From Marinirhabdus sp963799365 (GTDB lineage Bacteria; Bacteroidota; Bacteroidia; Flavobacteriales; Flavobacteriaceae): 64,000 nucleotides of DNA. The notes under the pieces are model-generated. The model was not told the DNA's origin, searched no databases, and saw only the letters and a program-made list of their open reading frames with translations. The stretch is taken from positions 62,001-126,000 of the forward strand of contig CAWCWV010000006.1 of the NCBI GenBank assembly GCA_963799365.1. The letters run 5' to 3'. Within the stretch, counting starts at the first letter, position 1; every line of letters starts with the position of its first letter. The translations under genes were made by a program, and so were the position numbers. Positions 42,969 to 51,750 of this stretch are shown piece after piece.

Positions 42969-43257
42969 AAATAATGAGAGATAAAGCCAAGAATACCAAA
43001 AATATAGGAAGTCCCACAAGCAGATTTATAATAAAAGATGCTTTTAAAAGCTTATATTTTGTAAACCCTAAATTGTAATAACTATAATATTCATCTTTTC
43101 TAAAGTTATTAAATCCAAAAAATCCTACGACAACTCCAAGTGTACAAAAGAAAAAATACCCCCAGTATACTCCAAAAATTCCTATAGTAAGCAGCCCCGT
43201 TGCCAATATAAACGGAAATATAGCTTTGTAAAATTGCCAATAGGGACGGTAGTTCAT
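42946..43257 (-). CDS. Small membrane protein paired with the ABC ATPase
   Basis: 103 residues, with three membrane segments (IFPFILATGLLTIGIFGVYWGYFFF; a second around VVVGFFGFNNF; a third LLVGLPIFLVFLALSLIIF). It is too short for a full permease but overlaps the ATPase gene, so it is probably the membrane partner. No family is recognised. Confidence 0.65.
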   Translation of the reverse strand: MNYRPYWQFYKAIFPFILATGLLTIGIFGVYWGYFFFCTLGVVVGFFGFNNFRKDEYYSYYNLGFTKYKLLKASFIINLLVGLPIFLVFLALSLIIFGKTTII

Positions 43258-43282
43258 CTTCTAAATTCCAAAATACAAACTA

Positions 43283-43320
43283 CAAATCCCAAAAAAAAAC
43301 AGCTGCTTCTTTGGGATTTG
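43283..43320 (-). terminator. Hairpin after the PD40-amidohydrolase gene
   Basis: CAAATCCCAAA (43283-43293) and TTTGGGATTTG (43310-43320) pair perfectly over 11 bp. The T run (minus strand) lies in the loop rather than after the stem, so termination is not certain. Confidence 0.45.
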
Positions 43321-43344
43321 GGTTTTGTTATTTATTTTTTCTCG

Positions 43345-46300
43345 TTAATGATTACACCCACTATGCATAAAACTATTGCTTTCCTGATGCCAGGGGAAGG
43401 CTTCACTTTGTTTGCTGTCTTCCCACCAAAATCCTCTTCGTTCTTTTGGGCGGTTGCCAATTTCATTCATAGTGTCTGCGTCATACAAACGTCCATTTAT
43501 CATCACCATTTCAATGGAGTTGGTATTTTCAATATTGTCTAATGGATTCTTGTTCAAAATTATTAAATCGGCTAGTTTACCTGCTTTTAGGGAACCAATA
43601 TCGTCTCCTGCGCCAATATATTCCGCAGCATTAATGGTTGCCGCTTTTAGGGCTTCTAAGTTGCTCATTCCGCCAGCTGCCAGCATCCAAGTTTCCCAAT
43701 GGGCACCAAGGCCTTGTAGTTGTCCGTGCGCTCCCATATTTACTTTAACGCCTGCGTCGCTTAATTGTTTGGCGGTTTTTGAAACTAGAATATGACCGTT
43801 TTCATATTCAGTTAATGGCACCATTGTCCTGTGGCGTGAACGACTGTCTACAACAGCACGGGGTGTAAATGTTAGTAGTTTTTCATTTTCCCAAACCTTG
43901 TCACGCTGGTAATAATAGTATTCTCCATTTAATCCACCATAATTTACAATAAGGGTAGGTGTGTAGCCACTGCCACTTTTACCCCATACTTCCAAAACAT
44001 CTTTATAAACCGGTGCAACTGGAATATTATGCTCCACACCCGTATGGCCGTCAATAACCATTGTAAGGTTGTGATAAAAAGTAGAACCGCCTTCAGGCAC
44101 TACATTAATACCTTCCTCTCGAGCAGCCTGTAATACCTGTTGGCGTTGTTCACGACGTGGTTGGTTGTAACTCTTTACACTCTTGGCGCCAAATGCTTTA
44201 GTACGTCTAATACTGCTTCTGGCGTCTTCCAGATTATTTATAACAGCTTTGAAATCACCATCGGCTCCATACAATATAAATCCTGTTGAAAACAAGCGGG
44301 GTCCAACCAAGCTTCCTGTTTTTTGAAGTTCAGAAAGTGTAAAAACTGTTTCTGTGTTTGCCGAAGGATCGTGCGAAGTTGTAACTCCATATGCTAAATT
44401 GGCCATAAATTGCCAGTTTTGTTGTGCTGGAATTCCTGCTCTAAACGCTCCAATATGCGCGTGGGCGTCTACCATTCCAGGCATTATTGTTTTTCCTTGC
44501 AGGTCATAAATTTTAGCGTCTGCTGGAATTCCAATTTTTTGACCTATACCTAAAATTTTATTGCCTTCAATAATGACGGTGCCATTTTCAACTACCTGAT
44601 CGCCTTCCATGGTAATGATCTTGGCATTGGTAAAAGCAATTGTTCCAGTAGGTTTATCTGCAGCAACCTCCAAGCCAATTTTTATACCTGTTTCAGGCAT
44701 TTCAGAGGGCTTTTCTGCTCCGCCAGGTACAAAACTGAATTTTTCTTTTAAAGTATTACTGAAATAGTCATCCCCCAACGTCCACATCACTTTTTGGCTG
44801 TTTGGAGACCAATGGATGTTTACCCCGGCATCTTTCGCAATTTGCTGAACAGGAACTGATTTGCTATTTCCATCCAAAGTAATTGGACTTCCATTTAAAA
44901 CAAGAGGCGCAATATATACTTTGTGAAGGTTTGAAAACGCTACCCATTTATTGTCTGGGCTAGGTATTATGTAGTTGGCGTATTTTGAAATAAGATGTTC
45001 TTTTGTATCATTTCCCTCCAAGTTTACGCTGATTAATTTTTTTGTAAGATCTCCGAAATAGGTGCCGCCTGTTTGTAAAAAGATTCTTTTTCCGTCGATA
45101 GTGAAGGTTGGGTTTTCTCCATTCTCTGTGATAAATTTTTCATTGTTTCCAGTTATATCAATTGTATAAACACCTGGTTTTTTACTGAAGGTGAGGCCTT
45201 GATCACTATTACCGCTTTCTTTTCTGAAAACTAGACTTTTTCCATTTTTAGAAAAAGATGGCGTACGATAAATTCCTTTGGTAGCAGTAATTTTTGTAGG
45301 GGTGCCTCCAGAGGTTGGCAATATAAAAATGGCACCTTTTTCTACATCGTTCCAAGTGACGAAGGCAATTAAGCTTCCATCTGGGGAGATGCTTGGTTCA
45401 AACTCGAAATCGGTGCCTTGAGTAATTCTTTTAGGTATACCATTTGGTAATTCCTTTTTCCAAATATAACCCAAAGCATTAAATATTAAAAATTTACCGT
45501 CGGAAGACGTAATTGCATCCCGTATCACTTTACTTGTAACAGTTTCGGTATTAATTTTACTTTTTGTGTGTACGGTTTCAGCGAGTTCTATCTTAACATC
45601 TGCCGTAAATGGTATTTCTGAAACTTGCAATGAATTCACATTAATCTTGTTTATTTTTCCGCCACTCCAAAAAATAATATCACTGTTATTAGGCATCCAA
45701 TCAAAATTAGGGTATACACCAAAAATCGCCCAGGCTTCTTGTTGGTCTTTGTTTAGTTTATCATACAAAGGCCATTCCTCGCCTGTATCCATATCGTGAA
45801 CATATAGTACCGTTTTTTCACGTATCCGTTTTACAAAAGCAAGTTGCTTGCCGTTGGGAGATAAGGTTGGGCGCGCAGCACCTCCGGGACCTCCTGTAAT
45901 AATCTGTGTGGTGCCATCTTCAAAATTGTAGCGTTTGATCACGTAAATCTGGCTGTTAGGATCTTTGTTGTACTGAAAAAACCCACCTGGGTAAATATCT
46001 TCAGAATAATACAAATAATTTCCATCGCTGGAAACATATGGCTCATTCACATCTTGCTGGTCATTTTTACGTTCGGTTAACTGCAAACCGTTTCCTCCTG
46101 TGATGTGATATTGCCATAATTCGCCAGCACCAAGACTTCTTCCTGAAGTAAAATGTTTTCGGGCAACCAGATAATTGCCATCTGGCATCCAAACTGCATT
46201 ATTAAGCAATCTAAAATCTTCTTTTGTAACTTGCTTGGCCTCGCTTCCGTCTGTGTTCATCACCCAAATATTGTCACCACCTCCTGCATCACTGGTAAAT

Positions 46301-46632
46301 GAAATTTTTGAACCATCCGGACTAAAACGTGGCTGTACTTCAAACGGAATCCCACTTCGTAATATTTTTGCTTTTCCGCCAGAAAGAGGTATGCTATATA
46401 TATCACCCAATAAATCAAAAATAATGTTTTGCCCGTCTGGACTTACATCCAGGTTCATCCAGGTACCTTCGTCTGTGGTGAAACTGTGGGTTTTGTAGTT
46501 AAAACCCATTCCTGGATTGGCAACATCCCATTCTGTCTTTTCTTCCGTTACATCTTTTTTCTTCTTTTTTTGAGCGAAGGAGTTTCCGCTTAAAACAATG
46601 GCGCTCGCAAGGAATAGGTGTTTGTAGTTCAT
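43345..46632 (-). CDS. PD40 propeller-amidohydrolase fusion, exported
   Basis: 1095 residues from ATG 46632, where a signal peptide begins (MNYKHLFLASAIVLSGNSFA then a Lys-rich KKKKKD). About 30-640: PD40/TolB-like propeller (many repeats such as PRFSPDGSKISFTSD; PTLSPNGKQLAFV). About 660-1080: amidohydrolase domain with the metal motif VDAHAHIG, His in GVEHNIP and GAHGQLQGLGAHWETW. The propeller probably controls entry to the active site, and the enzyme may cleave cyclic amides or peptides in the periplasm. Substrate unknown. An upstream start at 46680 is out of place for a signal peptide. Confidence 0.9.
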   Translation of the reverse strand: MNYKHLFLASAIVLSGNSFAQKKKKKDVTEEKTEWDVANPGMGFNYKTHSFTTDEGTWMNLDVSPDGQNIIFDLLGDIYSIPLSGGKAKILRSGIPFEVQPRFSPDGSKISFTSDAGGGDNIWVMNTDGSEAKQVTKEDFRLLNNAVWMPDGNYLVARKHFTSGRSLGAGELWQYHITGGNGLQLTERKNDQQDVNEPYVSSDGNYLYYSEDIYPGGFFQYNKDPNSQIYVIKRYNFEDGTTQIITGGPGGAARPTLSPNGKQLAFVKRIREKTVLYVHDMDTGEEWPLYDKLNKDQQEAWAIFGVYPNFDWMPNNSDIIFWSGGKINKINVNSLQVSEIPFTADVKIELAETVHTKSKINTETVTSKVIRDAITSSDGKFLIFNALGYIWKKELPNGIPKRITQGTDFEFEPSISPDGSLIAFVTWNDVEKGAIFILPTSGGTPTKITATKGIYRTPSFSKNGKSLVFRKESGNSDQGLTFSKKPGVYTIDITGNNEKFITENGENPTFTIDGKRIFLQTGGTYFGDLTKKLISVNLEGNDTKEHLISKYANYIIPSPDNKWVAFSNLHKVYIAPLVLNGSPITLDGNSKSVPVQQIAKDAGVNIHWSPNSQKVMWTLGDDYFSNTLKEKFSFVPGGAEKPSEMPETGIKIGLEVAADKPTGTIAFTNAKIITMEGDQVVENGTVIIEGNKILGIGQKIGIPADAKIYDLQGKTIMPGMVDAHAHIGAFRAGIPAQQNWQFMANLAYGVTTSHDPSANTETVFTLSELQKTGSLVGPRLFSTGFILYGADGDFKAVINNLEDARSSIRRTKAFGAKSVKSYNQPRREQRQQVLQAAREEGINVVPEGGSTFYHNLTMVIDGHTGVEHNIPVAPVYKDVLEVWGKSGSGYTPTLIVNYGGLNGEYYYYQRDKVWENEKLLTFTPRAVVDSRSRHRTMVPLTEYENGHILVSKTAKQLSDAGVKVNMGAHGQLQGLGAHWETWMLAAGGMSNLEALKAATINAAEYIGAGDDIGSLKAGKLADLIILNKNPLDNIENTNSIEMVMINGRLYDADTMNEIGNRPKERRGFWWEDSKQSEAFPWHQESNSFMHSGCNH

Positions 46633-46696
46633 TTGTAGTTGGTTTTGAGGGTTGTAAAGTACGGATAATTGTACACTCATTAAAATACAATTTAAG

Positions 46697-46830
46697 GTGA
46701 GTTCGAGTTTCCTGGAAAAAAAGCGAGAGTTTTTCTTCGGGATGTATCTAGAAACTATATCTAGAATATAACGTTCCGATACAATTTCAATTGAAAATTT
46801 TGGTTATCAATTAAATTCACTCGAAGTGAC
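46697..46830. repeat. MITE-like intergenic element with imperfect terminal inverted repeats
   Basis: The 134 bp begin with GTGAGTTCGAG and end with CTCGAAGTGAC, 9 of 11 bases being inverted-complementary. Inside are two direct copies of TATCTAGAA near 46746 and 46761. It encodes nothing and sits upstream of the PD40-amidohydrolase gene. Sequences ending in TCACTTCGAGT are familiar in flavobacterial intergenic DNA. Confidence 0.5.
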
Positions 46831-46856
46831 GATACTTGTTTAAACGATCATCCAAA

Positions 46857-46893
46857 TAAAAAGGGTCGAAACCTTTAAAGATTCCGACCCTTT
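46857..46893 (-). terminator. Rho-independent terminator of the PAP2 gene
   Basis: AAAGGGTCG (46860-46868) pairs with CGACCCTTT (46885-46893), with more pairing after one mismatch. Followed on the minus strand by TTTTTATTT. Confidence 0.78.
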
Positions 46894-46913
46894 GCAATAC
46901 ATGTTTATGTATT

Positions 46914-47753
46914 CTAAAATTTCAGCGAAAGTGCCATCGCAGTATAATCGTCGCCTAAATAAGTTCTTCCACCTGTTGGATACACAGATAAGCCGCTAGT
47001 ATTTTTCTTTTTATGTAATTCTGGCACCAAAATACCAACTCCAGCTCCAAGAGCATATCCTAAAATTACATCTGTTAAAAAGTGCTGCCCTGCCTGCATT
47101 CTATAAAATCCAACCGTTGCTGGCAATACAGCTGCTCCAGTCCATACCCAAACTTTACCATTTGAGTCTGGATTAACATCGCTGTACACTTTTGCCATAA
47201 AAAATGTTGCGGTAGCAGTTGCTGCAACGTGCCCAGAATAGAAAGAACGTTGTCCGTTTCCACTTTTCCTACGGTCTATACCGGTATCACCACTGTCGTC
47301 GTATACATAAGGGCGGCTTCTATCTACCAATCCTGCAGTAATGGTGTACATGGCTGCTGTGGTTGCTAAACTTTCTAGGTACATTCCTAAATAGACACCT
47401 GTATTGTCATTAATTTCATCATCTAACAACATGGCAAAGGGAGCTGCAAAAGAAAGTGCAAACGGAATATCGCTTATTTTGCTGGCGTTTTCATCATGTT
47501 TACCAGCGACCCATCTGTCCAAGAAATTGATATTATCTATTTCTCCTTGAAGATCGTTTTGAATACGCATAAACTCGGCTGGGTCAATATCGTCTTTATT
47601 TTGTACAAGTAAAAAACCACCAGCACTACCTGCTAGGGCAGCACCTGTCCATATGCCATCACGCGTCCAATCCCACTCATAGGGACTTTCGGCTTTTTGA
47701 CCGTTAGCTGTAATTGAAATAAGGGCTATGGTAAATATAAATAGTTGTTTCAT
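46914..47753 (-). CDS. PAP2-family phosphatase, exported
   Basis: 279 residues from ATG 47753, where the signal peptide begins (MKQLFIFTIALISITANGQ). The three PAP2 motifs are seen: a RSRP region (VDRSRPYVYD), SGH (RSFYSGHVAAT) and R-x5-H-x3-D (RMQAGQHFLTD). PAP2 enzymes remove phosphate from lipids or undecaprenyl pyrophosphate. The gene is divergent from the GT39-like glycosyltransferase and has a strong terminator. Confidence 0.88.
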   Translation of the reverse strand: MKQLFIFTIALISITANGQKAESPYEWDWTRDGIWTGAALAGSAGGFLLVQNKDDIDPAEFMRIQNDLQGEIDNINFLDRWVAGKHDENASKISDIPFALSFAAPFAMLLDDEINDNTGVYLGMYLESLATTAAMYTITAGLVDRSRPYVYDDSGDTGIDRRKSGNGQRSFYSGHVAATATATFFMAKVYSDVNPDSNGKVWVWTGAAVLPATVGFYRMQAGQHFLTDVILGYALGAGVGILVPELHKKKNTSGLSVYPTGGRTYLGDDYTAMALSLKF

Positions 47754-47852
47754 AAATTTAATGCTAGGTGTTTTATAGATGCGAAAATAGAGTTTCACTA
47801 CAGTTGTGATAACTATATTAACAAATCGTTAAGCCTGTTTTATTGAAATATT

Positions 47853-47860
47853 TACATTTG
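47853..47860 (+). promoter_or_regulatory. -7 box of the GT39-like gene
   Basis: TACATTTG matches TAnnTTTG and lies 25 bp before the TTG start at 47886. An ATG at 47872 is out of frame with the gene. Confidence 0.5.
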
Positions 47861-47885
47861 CAGAAGTATTTATGACTTTTTTAAA

Positions 47886-49301
47886 TTGAAGCAAACAACC
47901 AATATTATCATTTTAATTTTTACAATTTTTTTAATTGTAGAATTTGTACTATTTATAAATGTTCCATTTTTTTGGGACGGTATGACTAAGGTAGGTCGTG
48001 CCAATTGGATTTACGAAAATAATTTCTCAAGCCTAATTGTCCCTACCGAAATGAACTCCGGGCACCCACCGTTATGGATTACTTTGTTGGCAGGGTCCTG
48101 GGCACTTTTTGGAAAATCTTTATGGGTATCCAGATTGTTGTTATTGGTAGTGAATTGGGGGGTATTATATCAATTACTACTACTGTGCAAGAAATTATTT
48201 TCAGACCGCGTCTCTATTTTCTGGTTCTTTTTAATTTGTATTGAGGCTACCATTCTTACGCAAACAACAAGTCTAAATAACGATATGTTATTGTTGTTTT
48301 TTGTGTTACTAAGCTGTAACGCTATCATTTCCAATAAATGGATTTTGTTAACAGTAGCGTTGGCAGGGGTTTTATTGACTAACCTCCGCGGAATATACTG
48401 TACTGTTGGATTGGGTGTAATTCATATTATTCTATATAGGTGTAAATTTATTATAGCCTCTAGAAAAATGATTTGGGCGTATGTACTTGCAAGTTTAGTT
48501 TTTGGAGCTTTTGTACTTTATCAATATTCAGAAGTAGGATGGGCAATTGTTTCCCAAAATGAAGGCTATGCAAAACATAGAAAAACGGGTTCCTGGCTTC
48601 GAGTACTTCACAAAAGCCGTGCTTTTTTAGTTCATGCATTCGAGTATGGACGTGTTTTTCTTTGGGTACCATTATTTATACTATTGGGAATTGCCTTTAA
48701 AAAATACAGCTGGAAATTACCTTCAGAAATTAAAATTCCCCTCATAAGCCTGGTAGTTTTTACAGCTATTTTTATCTTAGGATTTGTGCCTTTTACAAAT
48801 CCCATTGGCCCCAGATATTTAATGATTTGTTATATTTTCGGGATTATTCTGCTTCTTAATTTAGTGTTTGTGCTACCACTACAAAAATGGGTTCGAAAAG
48901 GAATTTTAGTTTTTGTAGCGTTTGGTTTTTTAACGGGACACTTTTGGGTGTATCCAGCTACTACAGACCAGGCTTGGGACAGCACGCTTGCGTATCTTAA
49001 TTACTATCCAGTAAAAAGTAAAATGTTGCAATTTTTAGACGAAGAAAATATTGCTGAAACTTCTATTGGAACCAATATGCGACTTCGAAATTTGTACCTC
49101 GTTCCTGCCTTAAAACCCAATAGACAGTTTGCTTTTAAACGATTGGATATGGATGAAAATGAATATGTTTTATTTTCTAATATTGAAAATGAAACTTCGC
49201 CAGATCAAATTAAAATCCTGCGAACCCGATGGACCGAAATAAAATCTTTTTCACAAATGGGTGTTTTTATCACTTTGTATAAAAATCCAAACTTTCGCTA
49301 A
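47886..49301 (+). CDS. GT39/ArnT-like membrane glycosyltransferase
   Basis: 471 residues. Start is TTG at 47886: the first membrane helix (IIILIFTIFLIVEFVLFI) begins at residue 7 and the next in-frame ATG (residue 32) would remove it. About ten membrane segments follow, with an acidic motif after the first helix (FFWDGMTKVGRANW) and HPPLWITLL typical of GT39/ArnT-type enzymes, which use polyprenyl-phosphate sugars and act on the periplasmic side. Acceptor unknown. Lone gene. Confidence 0.8.
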   Translation: MKQTTNIIILIFTIFLIVEFVLFINVPFFWDGMTKVGRANWIYENNFSSLIVPTEMNSGHPPLWITLLAGSWALFGKSLWVSRLLLLVVNWGVLYQLLLLCKKLFSDRVSIFWFFLICIEATILTQTTSLNNDMLLLFFVLLSCNAIISNKWILLTVALAGVLLTNLRGIYCTVGLGVIHIILYRCKFIIASRKMIWAYVLASLVFGAFVLYQYSEVGWAIVSQNEGYAKHRKTGSWLRVLHKSRAFLVHAFEYGRVFLWVPLFILLGIAFKKYSWKLPSEIKIPLISLVVFTAIFILGFVPFTNPIGPRYLMICYIFGIILLLNLVFVLPLQKWVRKGILVFVAFGFLTGHFWVYPATTDQAWDSTLAYLNYYPVKSKMLQFLDEENIAETSIGTNMRLRNLYLVPALKPNRQFAFKRLDMDENEYVLFSNIENETSPDQIKILRTRWTEIKSFSQMGVFITLYKNPNFR

Positions 49302-49404
49302 TTTTCTTAACAATTTAGGTTGCTGAATTGTTAATTACTTTCACGATTTATCGTTTTTCAATTTCTACCGAACCCCTATATTTAACGCTTATTCAGGAGA
49401 TTTT

Positions 49405-51255
49405 ATGGCAGAAACAGATTATACCGAAGACAACATACGTTCGCTCGATTGGAAAGAGCACATTCGTATGCGTCCCGGGATGTATATAGGAAAGTTGGGA
49501 GATGGTTCTTCACCAGACGATGGAATCTATATTTTACTGAAAGAAGTCATCGATAACTGTATCGATGAATTTGTGATGGGTTCAGGGAAAACCATCGAAA
49601 TCAAGATAAAAGACAAAGAAGTAAAAGTACGCGATTTTGGCCGTGGTATCCCGCTAGGTAAGGTGGTAGATGTGGTTTCTAAAATGAATACGGGTGGTAA
49701 ATACGATAGCCGGGCCTTTAAGAAATCGGTGGGATTGAACGGGGTAGGTACAAAAGCGGTCAATGCGCTTTCGGCTTCCTTTAAAGTAGAATCTGTAAGG
49801 GATGGGCAACAAAAAACGGCTCGTTTTGAATTAGGAGAATTGGTAGAAGACCCAGCAGTAGAAACCACCACCAAACGCAAAGGAACCAAAGTGGTGTTTG
49901 TGCCAGACGAAAGTATCTTTAAAAACTATAAATACCGAAGTGAATATGTAGAGAAAATGCTTCGGAATTATGTATACCTCAATCCGGGACTTACCATCGA
50001 TTTCAACGGTGAAAAGTTTGTATCTGAAAACGGATTGAAAGACCTACTGGAAGACGATATGAACAAGGATGATATGTTGTATCCTGTGATTCATCTCCGG
50101 GGAGAAGATATTGAAATTGCCATTACCCACAGTAGAACCCAGTACAGTGAGAGCTATTACAGCTTTGTGAACGGACAGAATACCACTCAGGGCGGGACGC
50201 ATTTGGCTGCCTACCGGGAAGCATTGGTGAAGACCATTCGCGAATACTTTGGGAAAAATTACGAGGCAAGTGATATAAGGAAGTCTATTGTTACGGCCGT
50301 AAGCATTAAAGTTATGGAGCCTGTGTTTGAAAGTCAGACAAAAACCAAACTCGGATCAACCGATATGGGTGGGGAGCTCCCAACTGTGCGAACCTACATC
50401 AACGATTTTCTAAAAACACAGCTGGACAATTACCTCCATAAAAATACAGATATTGCCGAAAAATTACAACGGAAGATCCTTACTGCAGAAAGGGAACGGA
50501 AGGAACTTTCAGGAATTAGAAAACTGGCAAAAGACCGTGCGAAAAAAGCAAATTTGCACAACAAAAAGCTACGTGATTGCCGTGTACATTTTGGCGACAA
50601 TCAAAAAGAACGTTATCTGGAAAGTACCTTATTTATTACCGAGGGAGATAGTGCGAGTGGTAGCATTACCAAAAGCCGTGATGTAAATACCCAGGCCGTT
50701 TTCAGCTTAAAAGGTAAGCCGCTAAATAGTTATGGTCTCACTAAAAAGATTGTATACGAAAACGAGGAGTTTAATTTGCTGCAGGCTGCCCTTAATATTG
50801 AAGAGTCTCTGGAAGACCTGCGTTATAACAACATAGTAATTGCTACAGATGCCGATGTGGATGGAATGCACATACGCCTCCTACTTATAACGTTTTTCCT
50901 ACAATTTTTTCCTGAAGTAATTAAAGAAGGCCATTTGTACATTTTGCAAACGCCACTATTTCGAGTACGAAATAAAAAAGAAACTATTTATTGCTATAGC
51001 GAGGAAGCTCGCAGAGATGCTGTTGAAAAGCTAAAACCAAAACCAGAGATCACTAGATTTAAAGGACTGGGAGAAATATCTCCGGACGAGTTTGTACACT
51101 TTATAGGCGAAAACATCCGCTTAGATCCTGTAATGCTGGACAAACAAATGAGTATTGAAGAGATGCTAAGTTTCTATATGGGCAAAAACACGCCGGATAG
51201 ACAGAAGTTTATTATAGAGAATTTGAAAGTGGAGTTGGATGCTGTGGAAGAATAG
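49405..51255 (+). CDS. parE: DNA topoisomerase IV subunit B
   Basis: 616 residues, the ParE length rather than the longer GyrB. GHKL ATPase (VIDNCIDEF, VRDFGRGIPLGKVVDVVS, GVGTKAVNALS), transducer domain, and TOPRIM (FITEGDSASGSITKSRD, ATDADVDGMHIR). With ParC it decatenates daughter chromosomes. parC lies 2.1 kb downstream, separated by repeats and two lipoprotein genes. Confidence 0.94.
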   Translation: MAETDYTEDNIRSLDWKEHIRMRPGMYIGKLGDGSSPDDGIYILLKEVIDNCIDEFVMGSGKTIEIKIKDKEVKVRDFGRGIPLGKVVDVVSKMNTGGKYDSRAFKKSVGLNGVGTKAVNALSASFKVESVRDGQQKTARFELGELVEDPAVETTTKRKGTKVVFVPDESIFKNYKYRSEYVEKMLRNYVYLNPGLTIDFNGEKFVSENGLKDLLEDDMNKDDMLYPVIHLRGEDIEIAITHSRTQYSESYYSFVNGQNTTQGGTHLAAYREALVKTIREYFGKNYEASDIRKSIVTAVSIKVMEPVFESQTKTKLGSTDMGGELPTVRTYINDFLKTQLDNYLHKNTDIAEKLQRKILTAERERKELSGIRKLAKDRAKKANLHNKKLRDCRVHFGDNQKERYLESTLFITEGDSASGSITKSRDVNTQAVFSLKGKPLNSYGLTKKIVYENEEFNLLQAALNIEESLEDLRYNNIVIATDADVDGMHIRLLLITFFLQFFPEVIKEGHLYILQTPLFRVRNKKETIYCYSEEARRDAVEKLKPKPEITRFKGLGEISPDEFVHFIGENIRLDPVMLDKQMSIEEMLSFYMGKNTPDRQKFIIENLKVELDAVEE

Positions 51256-51276
51256 TTTTAAGTAAGCAGCATCAAT

Positions 51277-51300
51277 AGCAGTAGCAGTAGCAGTAGCAGT
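51277..51300. repeat. 6-bp tandem repeat (agtagc)n
   Basis: Four copies of agtagc just after the parE stop. The gap 51256-51750 that follows holds further repeats listed separately but no convincing gene. Confidence 0.75.
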
Positions 51301-51365
51301 TTGCAGCGTGGCTAACCTGCAAGGTATGAGGAGGTACAGCCTATCCCGATTTCCCGGGAACGATC

Positions 51366-51407
51366 CTTGTAGGTTTAAGGGGTGGCAATGGAGTAGCGAT
51401 TTTAGAT
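51366..51407. repeat. Truncated copy of the 121-bp direct repeat (R1)
   Basis: About 40 bp beginning CTTGTAGGTTTAAGG and continuing to TAGATT match the first third of the two longer copies at 51587 and 52750, with several differences. Confidence 0.65.
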
Positions 51408-51412
51408 TAACG

Positions 51413-51470
51413 ATTGTTGATTGTTGATTGTTGAACTTTTGAATGTACGATGTACGATTGTAGATTGTTG
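51413..51470. repeat. 7-bp tandem repeats (attgttg / atgtacg)
   Basis: Three attgttg units (51413-51433), then atgtacg twice, attgtag and attgttg (51443-51470). Another atgtacg-attgtag pair lies at 51578-51591, at the edge of repeat R2. Confidence 0.75.
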
Positions 51471-51485
51471 AGCGTTGGCCTCTTT

Positions 51486-51511
51486 CTTGTCTCCGACGAC
51501 CGAGACACGAG
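51486..51511. repeat. 26-bp direct repeat, copy 1 (partner at 52878-52903)
   Basis: The two 26-bp copies begin CTTGTCTC and end CACGAG and match at 24 of 26 bases. A GC-rich palindrome (GCCTGCC..GGGCAGG, about 51520-51539) follows this copy. Confidence 0.7.
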
Positions 51512-51586
51512 GGAGAACCCGCCTGCCAGTCGGGCAGGGAAGACATTTTAGGGTGTGCGGTGGATTGGTGACTGACGATGTACGAT

Positions 51587-51707
51587 TGTAGGTTTAAGCG
51601 ATGGTAATGGAGTAGTGATTTCAGATTTCGTGCGGCTGGCTCCCTTTAGGGCTGGGGTAGTGCGGTGGATTGATGATTTTCACAAAATTAAATTAACTGA
51701 AATCCCC
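51587..51707. repeat. 121-bp direct repeat, copy R2
   Basis: About 95% identical to 52750-52871 (about six substitutions). It contains the small palindrome CCCTTTAGGG and ends near TTAACTGAAATCCCC, 44 bp before the DUF6624 lipoprotein gene. Confidence 0.9.
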
Positions 51708-51750
51708 ATTGAAGTTTGTTAGGGGATGTTCATCTCAAGATATAAAGTGT

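Noticed and set aside
51166..51546. 126-residue minus-strand ORF after parE
   Set aside because: It overlaps the 3' end of parE and is built from tandem repeats (TATATATA-type residues); no protein character.
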